From the NCBI GenBank assembly GCA_019418225.1, contig DYCF01000058.1, positions 1 through 25,892 on the forward strand: 25,892 nucleotides of DNA. Reading direction: 5' to 3'. This document shows, in pieces, positions 24,662 through 25,892 of the stretch (its first letter is position 1; each line of letters begins with the position of its first letter). A program made the translations under genes and the position numbers. The notes under the pieces were generated by a model. The model made no database searches and was not told the origin of the DNA. It was given only the letters and a program-made list of their open reading frames with translations. Source of the stretch: Clostridiales bacterium (GTDB lineage: Bacteria; Bacillota; Clostridia; Lachnospirales; Cellulosilyticaceae).

Positions 24662-24734
24662 TGGTCGCTATAGGGCTCGAACCTATGACCCCCTGCTTGT
24701 AAGGCAGGTGCTCTCCCAGCTGAGCTAAGCGACC
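24662..24734 (-). tRNA. tRNA-Val (TAC), operon 2
   Basis: 73 nt, identical to the copy at 23635-23707; anticodon TAC, no encoded CCA. Confidence 0.95.
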
Positions 24735-24737
24735 ATA

Positions 24738-24810
24738 CAGGGGCAGCAGGACTTGAACCCACGACATTCGGTTTTGGAGACCGACGTTCTACCAACTGAA
24801 CTATGCCCCT
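24738..24810 (-). tRNA. tRNA-Trp (CCA), operon 2
   Basis: 73 nt, identical to the copy at 23817-23889. Between it and tRNA-Asn, AAACAACT-TT-AGTTGTTT (24831-24848) can form a hairpin in the processed spacer. Confidence 0.95.
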
Positions 24811-24850
24811 ATGGCAAATTTTTAGTTTACAAACAACTTTAGTTGTTTAA

Positions 24851-24922
24851 CTCCCCGAGTAGGGTTCGAACCTACGACCCTTCGGTTAACAGCCGAATGC
24901 TCTGCCGCTGAGCTATCGAGGA
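24851..24922 (-). tRNA. tRNA-Asn (GTT), first gene of operon 2
   Basis: 72 nt, acceptor TCCTCGA/TCGGGGA, anticodon GTT, discriminator G73. The anticodon stem is TTCGG/CCGAA, a compensated variant of the operon 1 copy. Confidence 0.95.
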
Positions 24923-24927
24923 ATATT

Positions 24928-24979
24928 GTCCTCGCCTTGAGGACTTGTTTAGTATACCAATATCTTTGACTCATGTCAA
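24928..24979 (-). promoter_or_regulatory. promoter and leader hairpin of tRNA operon 2
   Basis: TTGACA (24974-24979), a 17-nt spacer and TATACT (24951-24956) on the minus strand. The hairpin GTCCTC-AAGGC-GAGGAC (24928-24944) begins at about the predicted transcription start and ends 5 nt before tRNA-Asn, as in operon 1. Confidence 0.85.
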
Positions 24980-25028
24980 CACTTTTTGTTAAATTTATTT
25001 ACATGTTTTTTAGATATTAAGCTACATA

Positions 25029-25757
25029 TTAGTTTATCTCAGATTCTATAAACAGATTTTTAACTACTAAATGTGCAATAATCTCTGCACCATATTTACT
25101 TAAATGAGTATTATCTATTTCTTTATGTTCCTCATCTTTAAATGCATGCATATGAGCTGTTATTCTACTTCCTCCTTCAACATACATTTCATCATATAGT
25201 TTTTTTGTCTGATTGGCTAAATCAATACATTGTATATTATGTTCTTCAGCAATCCTTTTGATTCCATCTATATAAGTTTGATGTGCTTCAATTGTAGGTT
25301 GCCCCGTTATCATTCTCCTAGCAATAGGCGTAACTAATATAGGTGTTGCACCTTTTTCCCATGCAAGTTTAATATATTTATTTAATAACATCCATTCAAA
25401 AGAATACCTACCTGTATCATCTTTACCCTCTTCATCTAATTGACCTAATACTAAATGAGGATATGTCCCTCTATTAGGATCTTCTATCTTTTCATCATTA
25501 TGTCCAAATTGAATAAGCAAGTACGCCTTTTCACATAATTCTTCTTCTAATCTCTTATAATTCTCTTCTACCAAAAAACTTCTTGAGCTTCTACCCGATA
25601 AGGCTAAATTTATAACTTGACTATTTTGTATTAAATTTTTAAGCTGCATTCCCCAACCTTGTCTATCCAGTGCTTTAGATGTTTCTGCCTCATAATCACA
25701 TACTGTAGAATCACCTACTAAAACTATTTTCAACTTATCTGCTATACTCTCCACCAT
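25029..25757 (-). CDS. SGNH-hydrolase, rhamnogalacturonan acetylesterase-like (CE12), 242 aa
   Basis: An esterase of the GDSL/SGNH superfamily. Block I is VGDSTVCDY (Ser17 nucleophile), block II the Gly in GRSSRSF, block III the Asn in FGHND, block V DNTHLSKYG (catalytic Asp and His). The block spacing and the GWGMQL and RYSFEWMLLNKYI-like segments fit the CE12 rhamnogalacturonan acetylesterases, which remove acetyl groups from pectin backbones. No signal peptide is visible, so it probably acts on imported oligosaccharides in the cytosol. I start at ATG 25757 because GGAAGGAAG lies upstream at good distance; the GTG at 25763 overlaps that site. No other pectin genes are in the window. Confidence 0.87.
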   Translation of the reverse strand: MVESIADKLKIVLVGDSTVCDYEAETSKALDRQGWGMQLKNLIQNSQVINLALSGRSSRSFLVEENYKRLEEELCEKAYLLIQFGHNDEKIEDPNRGTYPHLVLGQLDEEGKDDTGRYSFEWMLLNKYIKLAWEKGATPILVTPIARRMITGQPTIEAHQTYIDGIKRIAEEHNIQCIDLANQTKKLYDEMYVEGGSRITAHMHAFKDEEHKEIDNTHLSKYGAEIIAHLVVKNLFIESEIN

Positions 25758-25840
25758 AAACACTTCCTTCCTTAATATTTACCTTTTATAAATACTAAAG
25801 TTCCTTATACAGTCTATTTCTAACATTAATCTCTATCCTA

Positions 25841-25892
25841 ATCGAGTAGGAGGATAACCATTAATTGATTATCCGACCTCTCACACCACCGT
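25841..25892 (-). mobile_element. 3' end of a group II intron, cut by the window edge
   Basis: Read on the minus strand, the sequence from the window edge begins ACGGTGGTGTGAGAGGTCGG, which I recognise as the end of domain V and the linker in many bacterial group II introns. A stem then follows (GGATAA with TTATCC, a domain VI shape) and a terminal CCTACTCGAT with an A seven nucleotides from the end, where the branch point is expected. The 3' splice site would be just below 25841. The intron body and its reverse transcriptase would lie beyond 25892. The call rests on recall of the motif and only about 52 nt. Confidence 0.6.

Noticed and set aside
24517..24795. 92-codon minus-strand open frame
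   Set aside because: It overlaps tRNA-Trp, tRNA-Val, tRNA-Met and the operon terminator; part of it duplicates the peptide from the other tRNA array, as expected from copied tRNA genes.

Overview
The window comes from a low-GC Gram-positive anaerobe, most likely a Clostridia member. The evidence is strong AGGAGG-type ribosome binding sites, AT-rich intergenic DNA, a reverse-type rubrerythrin with its rubredoxin domain first, a yerC-pcrA-ligA neighbourhood, luxS, and tRNA genes without encoded CCA ends. A Lachnospirales/Cellulosilyticum-like source is my guess from gene style and was not tested by comparison. Most of the window is ordinary chromosome; the accessory material is at the two ends.

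Left, accessory part (1-5230): a two-gene unit (secreted 275-residue protein plus small four-helix membrane protein) with its own terminator. It is followed by a complete IS21-family insertion sequence (1976-4507), whose transposase gene istA carries one in-frame ochre codon. Each IS end abuts a gene remnant that has lost its 5' part: a tyrosine-recombinase C-terminal portion on the right and a weaker reading-frame remnant on the left. There is no target duplication, so the locus looks rearranged rather than simply hit by a transposon.

Middle, housekeeping part (5327-23289): reverse rubrerythrin with a good promoter and a PerR-like palindrome, a YjeM-type APC transporter, a 234-bp symmetric element with a hairpin terminator at each end, then a long minus-strand run: small zinc-ribbon membrane protein, proA, ligA, PsiE-like protein, pcrA, yerC, PHP hydrolase. 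Next come yitT (+), trpS (-), luxS (+), a MATE exporter (-), a tandem P-loop ATPase (+), two short proteins of 55 and 45 residues, ispF and a Cof-type HAD phosphatase. Convergent pairs are separated by strong bidirectional terminators.

Right part (23341-25892): an 18-bp tandem repeat, then two near-duplicate minus-strand tRNA operons: Asn-Trp-Asp-Val-Met and Asn-Trp-Val-Met. They flank a gene for an exported protein made of four DnaJ-type CxxCxGxG motifs. Each operon has a consensus promoter and a hairpin that starts at about the predicted transcription start and stops exactly 5 nt before tRNA-Asn; the two hairpins differ in sequence but keep the fold. A CE12-like SGNH esterase follows, and the window stops inside what looks like the 3' end (domains V/VI) of a group II intron on the minus strand.

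No large new defence or biosynthetic system is visible. The best leads are the secreted/membrane protein pair at the left end, the symmetric terminator element, and the tRNA leader hairpins.
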